From the NCBI GenBank assembly GCA_963575745.1, contig CAUYUJ010009369.1:409210-473209 (forward strand): 64,000 nucleotides of DNA, in the 5' to 3' direction. Below the pieces are notes generated by a model. It was not told the DNA's origin. It searched no databases and worked only from the letters and a program-made list of their open reading frames with translations. Source of the stretch: Prorocentrum cordatum (lineage: Eukaryota > Sar > Dinophyceae > Prorocentrales > Prorocentraceae). Numbering within the stretch: the stretch's first letter is position 1; each line of letters begins with the position of its first letter. The translations under genes and the position numbers were made by a program. Below are positions 52,015-63,895 of the stretch, piece by piece.

Positions 52015-52210
52015 GCCTCCTCCTCCTCCTCCTCCCTCCTCTCTCCTCCTCCTCCCTCCTCCTTCTCCTCCTCCTCCTCCTCCTCCTCCTCCTCCTCCTC
52101 CTCCTCCTCCTCCCTCCTCCTCCTCCCTCCTCCCTCCTCCCTCCTCCCTCCTCCTCCCTCCTCCTCCCTCCTCCTCCCTCCTCCTCCTCCTCCTCCTCCT
52201 CCTCCTCCTT
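52015..52210. repeat. CTC / CTCC array
   Basis: CTC units with CTCC steps. Confidence 0.95.
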
Positions 52211-52914
52211 GTTCGTCGCGTTCGGCCCCAGGGCCGTCAAAAAAAAACAGCGGCTCGGGGTGAAGAGTCGGCCCTGGGAAACTGGTAGGGATCCCCGGGG
52301 GGCCGGCGTCGCGGACGAGAATGCAACGTCGGAGGGGCGGGGAGAGGGCCCGCCAGTCGGGAGGCGCAGGCGGGAGCACAGAGCAGGAAGGCGGATCGAG
52401 CGGATCGGGTTTGGGCCCGCCCAGAGAACACCAAACGACAACAAGCGCATCTCGACTCTTGAAGTGGGAAGGCGCTTGACGTAGAGTGGGATCTGCATAT
52501 CCGGAAGTATCTACTGTCAACGAACGGCGAGTACAGAGAAACTTGAACAAATGCGCGTTGGAAGTTCTCAGTGGGAGCGGAAGCTGCCGTGGCTTGGAAA
52601 GCATTTCAGGGGGCCGAGACGAGCCTCAGACGGCTGGGATGAGGTCGCAGGGGCTGGAACAGCTTGAAGAGAGGGGCCAGGGCTGAAAAGTACGGTGAGG
52701 GCATTGGAGAACGATCCATTGGATAAGGAAGCCAGGGTCTGGAAGCCGGTGGAAGTCGGCTTGGCTATGGATATCAATGCCACCCTCATCAGATAAGGAC
52801 TACTCCAGGGTCTGATGCCTAGTGGCACATTCTTTAACGAACGCGCCCACCTCATGGGTGGACGCCAAATGTACACCTACTGGTGTCGACGGGCGGGGTG
52901 CTTAGGGGAATGAG

Positions 52915-53150
52915 GGGGGTTTATCAGTGGATGGCAAGGTGGTTATACATTACCTAGCCAAGGTATGCCTAGGTTATAGGTGGTTTGCCAATGTCCCAAC
53001 TAGCTTCGGGGGGTTCGCGATCCGGGCGGAGTGAGCTCCGCCCACTTCGCGACATTATCTGATCCGCCTGAGCCACTTAGGGCGTTTGTAAGCCATACTA
53101 ACAAGGTTAGGCCAAATCTAACTCACCTTGGCATCCATTGATCACCGCCC
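52915..53150. mobile_element. Family N element
   Basis: Left ATCAGTGGATGGCAAGGTGG pairs with right CACCTTGGCATCCATTGATC; inner GTGAGCTCCGCCCACTT resembles the copy at 62484. Confidence 0.75.
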
Positions 53151-53279
53151 TATTCCCATAACACCCCGCGCGCCGATCCAAGAAAATTCCTAACTCTTTC
53201 CCTGGGAGTAAGTTTTCGCGCCAGAACCACGAAATCGATGGAAATCTTGAAGACCCGAAAAAGACATACTCCGCGCATG

Positions 53280-53655
<376 letters not shown>

Positions 53656-53704
53656 AATAATAATGCTATTAATAATAATAATGATAACCATAATAGACAC
53701 ACAA

Positions 53705-53850
53705 ACACAAGCATTGGAGGTCCGCACGAAATCCTTGGACTTGTGCTGGGCGCCCCTCCAGGGGCGGCGCCGGAGGCGCCGCCAAGGGGGGGCCAGTGCC
53801 GATTCAAGAAATCCGAGCGGAGCTTCCAAAATCTATGTGTATGTAGTCAT
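53705..53850. mobile_element. Family B hairpin
   Basis: AGGTCCGCACGAAATCCTTG pairs with CAAGAAATCCGAGCGGAGC; core GGCGGCGCCGGAGGCGCCG. Confidence 0.85.
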
Positions 53851-54024
53851 TCTTATGATTGGTATTCCTCTTGTTTTTCTTCTCCTTCTTCTGCCTCTGC
53901 TTCTGCTTCGATATGCAATCGTCGCGCGACTCAAAAACAAGTTCCCCGACACGGGTCCGAGGCACGGCCCGCAACCCCGAGCCCCTCTGGAGCCCGAGGT
54001 GGCCCTCATGTCAGCGCCGTGGCC

Positions 54025-54150
54025 TCCTCCTCCTCCACTGCCTCCTCCGCCTCCTCCTCCTCCTCTTCCTCCCCCTCCTCCCCCTCCTCCCCGTTCCTTT
54101 CCCCCTCCCCCTCCTCCTCCTCCTCCTCCTCCTCCTCCTCCTCCTTTGGA
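54025..54150. repeat. CTC array
   Basis: CTC units with CCC steps; GGAGCCCGAGGTGGCCCTCA stands on both sides of it (53988 and 54148). Confidence 0.92.
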
Positions 54151-54224
54151 GCCCGAGGTGGCCCTCATTCCCTCCGGGCTTGGTCGGCGGCGGGGGTCCG
54201 CGGGGCGCACAAGGGGGTCAGGGT

Positions 54225-54345
54225 GAGGAGGGAAGGCCTCTCAGGAGGAGGCTGCCCCTCAGAGGGCACCGGCCCTGCGTCTCCTGGCAAGGCCCGTGCC
54301 CTCCGAGCAGCAGCCTCCTGCTCAGAGGCCTTCCCTCCTCCCCAG
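54225..54345. mobile_element. Family L-related element
   Basis: GGAAGGCCTCTCAGGAGGAG, GCCCCTCAGAGGGCACCGGC and CTGCTCAGAGGCCTTCCCTC. GCAGCAGCCTCCTCCTCGGA at 54603 is a further fragment. Confidence 0.6.
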
Positions 54346-54399
54346 TTACATCCCTCTGCGTGTGGCCGATGAGCGTAGGAGAACAAAAAACAGCATACA

Positions 54400-54570
54400 C
54401 AGAAACTTTTGGCGCTCCGAGCGGATTTCTTGGATCTGGCCTGGACCCCCTCGCTGGCGCGCGGAGCGCGTCAGGGGCGGCGCCAAAGGCGCCGAAGGGG
54501 GGGCAGCCCAGGAGCGGATCCAAGAAATCCGCGCGGAGCGCCAAAAGTTTATGTTTGTGCCGATTTCCAA
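54400..54570. mobile_element. Family B hairpin, best-preserved copy
   Basis: AAACTTTTGGCGCTCCGAGC and GGATTTCTTGGATC pair with GATCCAAGAAATCC and GCGGAGCGCCAAAAGTTTAT over about 35 bases. Confidence 0.93.
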
Positions 54571-54977
54571 ATTCTTCGAAGACGCGGCCCGCGCCTTCTG
54601 AGCAGCAGCCTCCTCCTCGGAGGCCTTCCCCCTCCCCCCCCTGCACCCCTCTGCGTGTGGCCGATCGATTGTGCAGTCACCCCGCATAGTGAGGATAGGC
54701 AGCCTTCCCAAGGCTACCCTTCACAGGGTACCCTTGCAAGGGTACCCTTGCACGGGCACCCTGTGATTGATTGATTGTAGGCAACCTCCCCAAGGGTACC
54801 CGTGCGTCCTCGCCTCCTCGGTCCATCCTTGGCCACGTTCGGTGGCCGCGCCCCGCTCGAGAAGCTTGGAGATGGGCGTCCGAGGCCCTCGCGCCCTGCT
54901 CGCGCAGCCGTGCTGTGCAGGTGGGCGGTACACCCCTCTGCGCGTGGCCGATTGACTGCATGCCCTCTGGGCCCGGT

Positions 54978-55131
54978 CTTAAGTCGGGCGTGTCCCCCTA
55001 CAGACGAGCAAAACAAACACTCAAATAGATAATCCACAAAACAGCCAAAACATCATGGAACAATCGTCCCCAGACTTTTTCTTGGCTAGTTTGGGATGTT
55101 CCCTCTGTAGAGGGACGCGCCCGGCTGAACT
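54978..55131 (+). mobile_element. Family A element
   Basis: CTTAAGTCGGGCGTGTCCCC and TGTAGAGGGACGCGCCCGGC. Confidence 0.9.
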
Positions 55132-55189
55132 ATACACCCCCCTGCGCGTGGCCGATGGACCGCATGCCCCCTGGGCTTGGCTGCCCCGA

Positions 55190-55345
55190 TGCGCCAGACG
55201 CAACACGCAGCGCATGGATACGGAGCTCCATGCGTATCCTGAAAACGTATCTGCTGCGAGACGTCCGCCAACACGTGGGCCAATACGTTGAGCCAACACG
55301 CAACGTATTGACACGGACGCTTTGAGCACGGTACGTGTTCCAGGT
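55190..55345. mobile_element. Family Y element
   Basis: CGCAACACGCAGCGCATGGA, GCCAACACGTGGGCCAATAC and CCAACACGCAACGTATTG; related to 18865-19015. Confidence 0.55.
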
Positions 55346-55545
55346 CGGGCGAAAGAGGGGGATAGCAAAAGGGGTGTTTGAGAATCAGCTCGCGTAGCTG
55401 ATCTTCCCGGCGCCTCCCGGCGCCGGAGGCGACTGTGTATCGAGGAAGGGGCCCCTCGGAGGGGCCGAAACCAGCTGCATGCAGCAGATTTCGCAACCCC
55501 CCCTTGCCCAATCCCCCCCTTTCGTCCGGCCCGAGTGTTCCGCAT
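55346..55545. mobile_element. Family I element
   Basis: TCGGGCGAAAGAGGGGGATA pairs with CCCCCTTTCGTCCGGCCCGA; inner AGAATCAGCTCGCGTAGCTG. Confidence 0.92.
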
Positions 55546-55561
55546 CAGCACGAGCGCTGGC

Positions 55562-55693
55562 CATCGCTAGGACGTCCATTCCCTGTGCTTTTTTCTTCGG
55601 TTTCGTGCGTGGTTTTGTCGCCAAACGATCAAGGATGCTCCTCGATGGTCCTCGCCGATGGAAAAATGCACACGTCCCAGCGATGCCTCCCCT
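55562..55693. mobile_element. Family R element
   Basis: ATCGCTAGGACGTCCATTCC and GCACACGTCCCAGCGATGCC as inverted ends; AACGATCAAGGATGCTCCTC inside. Confidence 0.88.
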
Positions 55694-55694
55694 G

Positions 55695-55890
55695 AGCACG
55701 GGAGGAGGAGGAGGAAGAGGAGGGAGGAGGAGGAGGAGGAGAGGAGGGAGGAGGAGGAGGAGGAGGAGGAGGAGAGGAGGAGGAGGAGGAGGAGGAGGAG
55801 GAGGAGGGGGGAGAAGGAGAAGGGGGAGGAGGGAGGAGGAGGAGGAAGGAGGGAGGAGGAGGAGGGGAGGGGGAGGAGGAGGAGGAAGAG
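55695..55890. repeat. GGA array
   Basis: GGA units with AGA and GGG interruptions, directly beyond the 3' end (gene sense) of the exon at 55898. Confidence 0.92.
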
Positions 55891-55897
55891 GGCTTGG

Positions 55898-56075
55898 GCT
55901 TGGGCCGGCGGCGGCGGGCCGTCGTCCGGCCTGGGCGCAGGACGCCTCCTGGCAGTGCGCGTCTCGCGGGGCGGGGTCCTCGCGGGGCGCGCTCGCGGGA
56001 GAGGCCGCCGCGCGCGCGCGAGCGGGAGGAGAGGGGGCGGCCGACGAGGGCTCCGCCTCGCCCTCCTCGCTCTCG
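55898..56075 (-). CDS. Exon encoding a TSP3-like Cys segment
   Basis: The acceptor TTTGCCTCTTAG is the 3' end of a family O element. The frame then reads ESEEGEAEPSSAAPSPPA, a Pro/Ala linker, and REDPAPRDAHCQEASCAQAG. EDPAPRDAHC and the following Cys match sister exons; the Asp loop is absent. The downstream edge is unclear because the frame runs into a CTC-type (gene sense) array. Confidence 0.6.
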
Positions 56076-56080
56076 CTAAG

Positions 56081-56258
56081 AGGCAAACATAGGGGCGCCC
56101 AGGGACACGCAAAAAGAAGATCGCACAACAATCCCAGGATGCCCGAGAGTTTCCCAGATTTTCTGGATTCTCGTCTTCCCCCCCCACTTCCTATATTTTC
56201 CCATATTTTCCGGGGGATCGACGATCAACTGTGTCTGTGTGTTTTTCCCCTCCTAAAA
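56081..56258 (-). mobile_element. Family O element next to a TSP3-series exon
   Basis: In gene sense it begins GAGGGGAAAAACACACAGAC after TTTTTAG and ends GCGTGTCCCTGGGCGCCCCT, six bases from the acceptor-bearing sequence of the exon at 56075. Confidence 0.8.
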
Positions 56259-56264
56259 AAAGCG

Positions 56265-56415
56265 GCATAAACATGAACTTGTGGAGCTCATCGCGGACTT
56301 CTTGGAGCTGCGCTGGACCCCCCTCGGGGGGGGCGCCGGAGGCGCCACGGGAGGCACCCAGGCGCCGATCCAAGAAATCCGCGCGGATTGCTAAAGGTTT
56401 ATGCTTATGGCGTTT
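56265..56415. mobile_element. Family B hairpin
   Basis: ATAAACATGAACTTGTGGAG and GGACTTCTTGGAGC pair with GATCCAAGAAATCCGCGCGG and AAAGGTTTATGCTTATGGC. Confidence 0.88.
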
Positions 56416-56999
56416 TTTCTCTTCTTCGATCGCTCTCGCTCGACAGTTACATATTCGGAATGCAGCCGAGTTTGATAGGAGAGGACACGCAAGGGGACAC
56501 CAGACCCTTCCGATCAGGAAACAACTGCTGGGAGGTCTTCGTCGGAATGATGACGGAGGATTAAGCCCCATTTGGGGGGCTGGTACGCCGGATTCGGTCG
56601 CGGATTGGACAGGACTAAGCGGGATTGAGCGGCATGGCGCCAGATTTCGGACCCGAGGAAAGCCAGAATTGGACCTCCCAGAAGTTGCATCCGAACCTTC
56701 CGAGAGCCACATCGCCATAGGAATGTAGAAAGCATGGGTCGCGAATGCACAGGATACAAAGGTACACTCAGTTTGGCAGGGTCGACCTACTAATCAACCT
56801 CGACTGTACAGTACGGGCGCGGCCATCAGAACCACCTGCAACAAACCCAGCCTTGAAACCCGCGCGCGAGGTGCGACCTGGGGGAAGCCCAGGGCACTCT
56901 GGACGCAGCAAGTTCTGTAACAGATGCGGAAGGTCACCGCACAGCGAGCGAAGCGATGAAGCCCAGGGCACCCTGACGAAAAACACATGTTTGTTGTTG

Positions 57000-57600
57000 A
57001 TGCGCGGCCCCACTGTACTACTCTCCTCCTTCCCGGAGCTTGTCTGCAAGATAGCCAGCCATCTCTGCGCACTGTTTTTACACACGAGACTTCAAAGGTT
57101 GTTCTTGTTTGTATGGTTTGCTCCCGCTGCAGCGTGGGCCGCATCTTCGGATCGGCACTATGCTCCCGTCGTTCAGAATGGCGCTCTCGCCCTCAGCACA
57201 GGTCACTTTTCTAGATCCGAGACTTTTTTCATCGTTGTCGCTCCCCTCATTTCGTTTCCCCTCATCCGCCTTCCCCTGGACCTCATGCTTCTACCGCTCT
57301 TTCCGCTCCAGCCCCTGCTGCTGTTTTTCATTGTCGCCCTCCTCCTTTCTCACTTCTCTCCTTTTCCTCCTACTCGTTCTCCTGCTCATCCGCAACCTCC
57401 TGCTCCAATGTACGCAGCTCCCCATTTTGGATTGCGCAGATTGCGCATAACACGACGGGGTCCTCTTTAGAGTTCCAGGTCCACTATGACACGCGTCGGC
57501 AGATAGAGAAACAACAACGCAATGGGACAGGATGAGTGGGAAGCGTAGGCTTGTCAGATATGGCGCGAGCGCACCAAGCTTGCCTCCCCCCCTCTATTCT
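57000..57600. mobile_element. Family X dispersed repeat
   Basis: CTCCCGCTGCAGCGTGGGCC, CCGTCGTTCAGAATGGCGCT, CTATGACACGCGTCGGC, GATAGAGAAA and ATGGCGCGAGCGCACCAAGC in the order of 34660-35340. Confidence 0.7.
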
Positions 57601-58004
57601 CTGCCCTCCCTCCCTCCCGCCTTCCCTCCCTCCCTCCTCCTGCTCCTACCATCCTCCCTTCCTCCCATCTAAAATCCTGACCCATCTCCTCCTCCACCAC
57701 CACCACCCGCTAAAGTAAAGGCTGTCGGCCCAGCTCCAGAAGGCATGCTGAAAGGGCTACCGAGCAAAGACAGAAATGCAGCGGAGCACGCTGCACTGGC
57801 AACGCAGAGTATGACAATGCGCGCCAGAGCTCGAGGCAGCACGTCCTACGGATGGATGCACGCCGCCAGGAAGGACACCGACCCTGGCCAACAATGTCGA
57901 TAATCCTGGGCGCAGGACTTGCCCCGGAATGGGGGGGCGCATGCGCCGATCCTGGGCCGATGATTGGCTTGGCCAGGATCAACGCAGGATTATACTTGGC
58001 GTCC

Positions 58005-58100
58005 CCCTCCTCCTCCTCCTCCTCCTCCTCCTCCTCCTCCTCCTCCTCCTCCTCGCTCCTCCTCGCTCCTCCTCCTCCTCCTACTCCTCCTCCTCCGATC
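58005..58100. repeat. CTC array
   Basis: CTC units with CTCGCTCC interruptions. Confidence 0.92.
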
Positions 58101-58307
58101 TGGATGCCGACCTCCAAAAGGCACGGCCCCATGACGATCACGAGACACTTCCTTCGGCAACGGACCACACGGAAGAAACCTCGCCGGGGCAAGGCCCCCC
58201 GCCAAGAGTGCCACTTGCCCGGCACGCGCATGCGAAGGAGTGCTCACGTCTCCGTGATCGTCTGCCCCCAATCCACCGACCACGCCTGCCACGGGTGAAA
58301 ATCAGGA

Positions 58308-58494
58308 ACGCGCAAACATGGATTAGCGATCCATGGATTTGGCGCGCGGTCGCCAAATCCATGGATCGGGGGAGGTGCCCTCCCCAAAATGCGGCCGGTG
58401 CTGCCTCTTCTGGCGGCGGGAATCAGCGATTTCAGATGGAAACGGAACCCGTCGCTGATCCGCGCCCCCTGAATCCATGTTTGCGATCGCCTGA
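58308..58494. mobile_element. Family J element
   Basis: GCGCAAACATGGATTAGCGA pairs with CTGAATCCATGTTTGCGATC; inner GATCCATGGATTTGGCGCGC. Confidence 0.92.
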
Positions 58495-59292
58495 GAAAAG
58501 GCGTGTGATACGTTTGACTGTCTCCCTCCCCCTCCTCCTCTCCTGGAAATGCATGCATCGGGCGCTCGATGCCTCCAGATCTGCTCTCAGTAACCGCCTG
58601 GATTCCCCGAGTGCAGTGCTTTCTAAGATAGCTTCGGAGGGGGTGCAACACGCTAGAGAGGCATCAATGACACTCAAGATGGCCTCAAGACGCCTTCAAG
58701 ACCCCTCAATGGCGCCCTAAAGATGATCTCCAAGAGACCCTTTGACAGAAACGCGATCCGATGGTTTTGTTCCCCACATGCTAGGTGGGGTTCCGAGCTT
58801 CTATCCAACAACCTCTCACCCGCGGTCCTCCCCTCGTCCTTCTCATCCCTCTCCGTCTGGCTCGCAAACGCACCAAACTTAGGCGATACGCTCGCGCGTC
58901 CGAGCAACCCGGGCTACCAAACGCACCAAACGTGCGTACAAACATGTGCCTTCTTAGCGCTCACATGCATCAAGCAATCATACTTACATGCATGATGCAG
59001 CCGCACACCTGTATCGTCCACACCAAACGCATGCAACGCATACGCGGCCGCCCACATGATACACGCGTCCACATCTAGTCTCACCAACCGGCCATTCTCC
59101 TGCATCGATGGGAGGCGGGGGTAGGGTTCGGATTTCGCCACGAGTTCGACGAATTTTGAAGCCTGCCCCCGCCGTCCAGCGACTTGCCCGGACCGTGAGT
59201 CGGCGAGGGCAGGGTTCTGCTGTCGCGGCATACTGCTGGACTCTGGTCGTTCCTCGCTCCTCCCCATCCTGACTCGCCGCTGCGGATGGCAA

Positions 59293-59472
59293 TACAGTCA
59301 AGACGTCTATTATTAAGGACGGGTGGTAAGGATGCAAGACCCTTGGAGGCCGAAGCTGGGATTTTTGGGGCGGCGGGTGACCGGTGAAGACGGCAAAGGA
59401 CGGGCCGCGGAGGCAAGGACACGAGGGCACGCTGGATGGAGGCGCGCGTCCTTACTGGGCGCGTTGACTGTA
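59293..59472. mobile_element. Family F element abutting a TSP3 exon
   Basis: TACAGTCAAGACG to GCGCGTTGACTGTA. Its right end is 12 bases from the proposed donor of the exon at 59484, so it forms the 5' part of that intron. Confidence 0.88.
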
Positions 59473-59483
59473 AAGGGGGGGGC

Positions 59484-59636
59484 GAAGTCCTCGCTGTCGG
59501 GCACTCCGTCCCCGTCGGCGTCGCCGGGCTTGACGCACTCGGAGGAGCAGGGCCAATCGGCGCAGGGCACCGCCGGGCAGCGTGGGTCGTAGGGAGCGGG
59601 GTCCTCGACATCAGGTATGCCGTCTCCGTCGCTGTC
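59484..59636 (-). CDS. Exon encoding two thrombospondin type-3-like repeats
   Basis: 51 codons, phase 0. The acceptor CCTCCTACAG precedes it and a GC donor (GACTTC|GCCCCC) is proposed. Reads DSDGDGIPDVEDPAPYDPRC, PAVPCADWPCSSECVKPG, then DADGDGVPDSEDF. Two complete calcium loops flank a four-Cys connector, the best-formed TSP3 exon in the window. It is also the most upstream one in gene sense; no start exon or signal peptide was found in the remaining 4.3 kb. Confidence 0.9.
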
Positions 59637-60374
59637 CTGTAGGAGGGCACTTGATGGAATCGCGCGGCTGGTCATGGCAGAGAAGCAGGGAGGAGGGGCC
59701 TCGAAGGAAACATGGAAACAGCAACGCCAGCAACACGGCAATCAACAATTCAAGCAGCAGAGTGTGTGCGTGTGCGTTCGTAGCAAGATTTGCAAGGCCA
59801 CTCATGCCACTCATGGTTACATTCGAGTCGGTGGATACGCTCGAAATCAAACTTTCGCAGGAATCCGACGCCTTGCCTTCGTCCTGGGGCGTTTTAGAAC
59901 TGCTTGGTAGATGCGTGGTGAGATGGAACTAGTCGTGTCATGAGACTGCTCCCCTTCGCAACGCCTCCGAGGCGCCTTCGGCGCTGCGAGCCGCTCCCTC
60001 CGGGCGAGACGGTCAGGACCTTTGGCATGGCGCGTCGGGGCGGCGGCCCGGGCAGCACGCCGCTGGGCCCTGCGAGCGGATAGCTCGTCGCTCCGCTCCG
60101 CGGGACGGGAGGCTCGCAAAGCCTAGGGACGTGGACGCCTGGAGACTGGGGACATGGACAGCGCGTCGCCGAGGCGCGGTGGGCCAGAACCGTATACTTG
60201 TCTACTCGTGCTGTATACGTACACATATACTGCTATGTAGACGAGTTGCTCGTGCGTGCCCAAACAAGAACAGGTGCGGGGCCCACCCAGGAGGGCCAGG
60301 CGGCCCCATGGCGGCTTCTTGGAGCGTGGGAGCCCAACTGCTTCGGAGGCGTGTCGGCGGCGAGCCCCAAGGGG

Positions 60375-60535
60375 GAAGTGAGAGGGGCAGGCCCTCTCAG
60401 AAGGCGGCGGGGCTTCTCGGAAGACCTCGCGCCTTCTGAGACATGTTATGTGTCTTCGGGGAAGGCTTCGGACACTTCTCACAAGGCCCGAGGCCCTCCG
60501 AGCCTTCCGACAAGGCCCGCCCCTCTGCATCCTTC
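60375..60535. mobile_element. Family L element
   Basis: GGAAGTGAGAGGGGCAGGCC, CTCAGAAGGCGGCGGGGCTT, GCCTTCTGAGACATG and CGGGGAAGGCTTCGG. Confidence 0.75.
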
Positions 60536-60624
60536 CCTGGGCTCACCGTCGACAAACGTGCAGCAGGGACGGACGAAACGTGCAAGGCAAACGGCCAGAA
60601 AAACAAGCGACGGTGACAGAGAAA

Positions 60625-60626
60625 GC

Positions 60627-60673
<47 letters not shown>

Positions 60674-60680
60674 CGAGAGA
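60625..60680. repeat. GA dinucleotide array
   Basis: About 20 GA units followed by GCGAGA. Confidence 0.95.
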
Positions 60681-60834
60681 ACAAGACACGGCAGCAAGGA
60701 ACCCAGACGCTCGAAAACACAAACGCACTCGGACGGCTGATTGCCGCTGGCGTCTCTGGCGCGCGAGATGTGTCGGCTACTGGGAAGAAACCTGGTGACG
60801 GCGGAAATGTGCGTTTGCAGATGTCTGGGGATCA

Positions 60835-61014
60835 TACAGTCGGGCCGCTGACAGAAGGAACGCTAAATAAAGAACGGCGCCCCTTCTTGGCCCTGTAAGC
60901 GCCTCCGTGCCCCAGGAGGGCAAGAGGAACAGCACTGGAGGAACCTAAGGAACATCGAGCCCTTTCCGAACACAAACTGTTCCTTATTTCAGCGTCTTGA
61001 CTGTGGATGTGTCT
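60835..61014 (+). mobile_element. Family H element, diverged
   Basis: TACAGTCGGGCCGCTGACAG to CAGCGTCTTGACTGTGG; CTAAATAAAGAAC matches the other copies. Confidence 0.8.
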
Positions 61015-61477
61015 TCTGGCAACTATCCATCATCGGCACGCAGAAACACATCCTTGGAAACACGGGTCCTGGACTCGCGGGCTTCCCCCAAAAAACCATC
61101 CGTTCATGCATGAACGCTTTCAGTTGTTCTGCTGTGGCAACCCAGGATCCTGAGGCAAAACCATCGAAAACCCCAAACGACTAACCTGAGGACCTGTCTG
61201 TCCTTCCATGCAAACAAGCCTTGGGCTCACCCTATCCTTCATAGTGATAAACCCAGATGGTTTACAATCTTCGGGAGCTGCCCTCAGAAAGTGGGTGGTG
61301 TGGGGGGGGGATCCTTTAGGTAGGCACAACGACGAGGTGATGCCATCCATCGGGGCAGGGAGCTGTCCGAGGCTGGTGACGGGCTCCTTTTCACGAGGGG
61401 CATGGCGACCCCAACACCCAGAATTTCTGGGAGATTTCGACTGAACGCCACTTGTGGCCCAACCTGGGAATCTACGA

Positions 61478-61598
61478 TTAGGTCGGGCATGTCCCCCTAC
61501 ATGCAGGCTTTGGAGGACAGATTAAAGATACCAAACCATGTTCAAAACATACTCAAAAGATGCTCAAACATGGTCCCTAGGCTATTGTTTGACTATGC
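61478..61598 (+). mobile_element. Family A element lacking its right end
   Basis: TTAGGTCGGGCATGTCCCCC starts a normal body ending TTTGACTATGCAG; the right terminal repeat is absent. Confidence 0.85.
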
Positions 61599-61989
61599 AG
61601 TCCCGAGCTCCCCCCCTCCTTGTCTGAACGGCAAACTTTTGTGGGAGGGTGGACCTCGTGGGCTTGGGGGAGGGAGTCGCCTGCGAGTGAGGGGCTCCTT
61701 TCCTCATTGGAGGGGGCAGGAGATGACCATTACCAATACTGAACGCGAACACGTCGGTGTCGATCCTGGTCATCACCCATCCTTGTCGTGGTCAATTCGC
61801 GGACCGCCCTCGCGACTCGGCGCCGCCCAGCATGGAGCATGACAACGATCGGCATCGACGAGATCCCGCGACACACTGGTCATGGCCGTCGTGCTCTCTT
61901 TCCCTCGACGCACGGCGACGCGAGGAGCACCCGCCACGAGTCTGTCTGGTCCTTGAAGCCGCTGGCCAGGGGCCGCGCTTGCCTGGATC

Positions 61990-62164
61990 GGGAGCGGCCA
62001 AGAGGGGGGTGTCCAAGAGGGGGGGTGCAAATCATGACTGGCGGCATGTGCGCGGCCCAGCGGGGGGGCCAGGGACGGAACGAAACACGAAGAGGCGCCA
62101 TCAAATCTGCGGAAATATCATGGCCCCCGCCATGATATCCACCCCCCCCTAGTCATCACCCCCC
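61990..62164. mobile_element. Family W element
   Basis: GAGCGGCCAAGAGGGGGGTG to TAGTCATCACCCCCCTC; long shared stretches with 22511-22684. Confidence 0.88.
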
Positions 62165-62326
62165 TCTTTTCCGCCCCCGACTGGACGGGGAGGGGGGAGG
62201 GGGCCGGGGAATCGCGGGCACGCACGCGCGCGCGCGAACCGCGGCACCCTTGCTCGGGTTGCCCCTCGGCCTCCTGCCGGGATCGGCGCGGGGGCTGCCA
62301 GGGGGGGTATCGGGGGGGTCATCACC

Positions 62327-62483
62327 AGGTCGGGCATGTCCTCCTACAGGCGGGTTTGGGAGGACAGACAGAACACAGGCAAACCATACTCCCCCAAATA
62401 ATCAAACATGGCCAGAAGTCGTCCCCATGATACTTGTTTAACTATTTGGGGCTATTCCTCCTGTAGAAGGACATGCCCGACTT
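62327..62483 (+). mobile_element. Family A element
   Basis: AGGTCGGGCATGTCCTCCTA and TGTAGAAGGACATGCCCGAC, followed directly by a family N element, as at 31924. Confidence 0.92.
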
Positions 62484-62712
62484 AAGGCAAACACTGCATG
62501 CCAAGGTGGGATACGTCTGGCCTCACCTAGCTTATCAGTTGGCTAGAAGTGACCCAAGTGGCATGGAGGGGTTAACGATCCAGGCTAAGTGGACTCCGCC
62601 CACTTAGGAGTTATATTACCCACTGAGGCGCCTTATGGCCTTAGGCTTTTGTGCTCATTGATAAACTGGGTTAGGCCAGAGTTTACCCACCTTGTCATCC
62701 ACTGCTAGCCCC
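62484..62712. mobile_element. Family N element
   Basis: Left AAACACTGCATGCCAAGGTG pairs with right CCACCTTGTCATCCACTGC. Confidence 0.8.
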
Positions 62713-62854
62713 CTTTTATCCCCTTGGCAAGCCCCGCGCCGATCCCAATACATGGTACTGCCTCGCTCCACAAACCACCTTTTCCTCGTCAACTTCCCTT
62801 CCTCCCCTGTCCTCCTCCTCATCCTTCTTGCTCGCAGCTCCTGGCTCCTGGCTC

Positions 62855-63120
62855 CACTTCCTCCTCCTCCTCCTCCTCCTCCGCGGACTCGTCCTCCTCG
62901 CTCCTCCATACTCCCTCCAGCTCCTCCTCCTCCTCCTCATCCTGCCCCTTTTGCTCCTCTTTTCGTTCGGGAACCGACACTGTCGCCATACCCGTAACTC
63001 CGCGAATCCTCCTCCTCCTCCTCCTCCACCGTAACTCTTGTCCTCCGCCCCCCTCGTTATCCTTCCTCCTCCTCCCTTGGCCACCCGATTACTCAACCGA
63101 TTTCCTCCTCCTCCTCTCCC
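62855..63120. repeat. CTC-rich stretch
   Basis: Several short CTC arrays separated by mixed sequence. Confidence 0.8.
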
Positions 63121-63363
63121 CCGAAGAGACAAAAATACCACTACCTTCAGCTAAAGGGGGGTGGCCGCTCCCTCCCCTCGAGATGGTGGCACCTCCTTCC
63201 GGGAACTCCCTGGAGGCATGCCCAGAACGAGGTGCCACCAGCTCGAGAGGGTGGCACAGCCCCCCGCCCCCTAGCTGGTGGTAATGGTACCTTTGTCTCT
63301 GGTGATCTCCTCCTTCTGCTCGGCCGATTCCCGGCCACCCAGGAGGCGGCAGAGAAGGTCTGG

Positions 63364-63491
63364 CAATCGCTCGGACGTCCATTTCTTATGTTTTTTTGTC
63401 GGTTTCGTGCGTGGCCTTTTCGCCAAATGATCAAGGATGCTCCTCGATGGTCCTCGCCGAAGGAAAAATGCACACGTCCGAGCGATGCCAA
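63364..63491. mobile_element. Family R element
   Basis: GCAATCGCTCGGACGTCCAT and GCACACGTCCGAGCGATGCC as inverted ends. Confidence 0.92.
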
Positions 63492-63559
63492 GAGGTGGCG
63501 GCGCGCGACCCGGGCGCGCTCGGCGCGGCGGCGCTCGCGGCCGCGGCGGTGCGCCTCCT

Positions 63560-63861
63560 CCGCCCCCGCCTCCGCCTCCGCCTCATCCTCCTCCTCCTCC
63601 TCATCCTCCTCTTCCTCCTCCTCCTCCTCCTCCGTAACCCTGCTCCTCCGCCCATCTCCTTCTCCCTCCTCCTCCTCCTCCTCCTCCTCCTGCTCCTCCT
63701 GTTCCTTCTCCTCCTCCTCCTCCTGCTCCTCCTGCTCCTCCTCTTCCTCCTCCTCCTCCTCCTCCTCCTCCTCCTCCTGCTCCTCCTGCTCCCCTGCTCC
63801 TCCTCTTCCTCCTCTCCTCCTCCTCCTCCTCCTCCTCCTCCTCCTCCTCCTCCTCCTCCTC

Positions 63862-63892
<31 letters not shown>

Positions 63893-63895
63893 AGT
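63560..63895. repeat. CTC array
   Basis: CTC units with TGC, CAT and TTC interruptions. The last 105 bases of the window are GC-rich with no recognised feature. Confidence 0.95.
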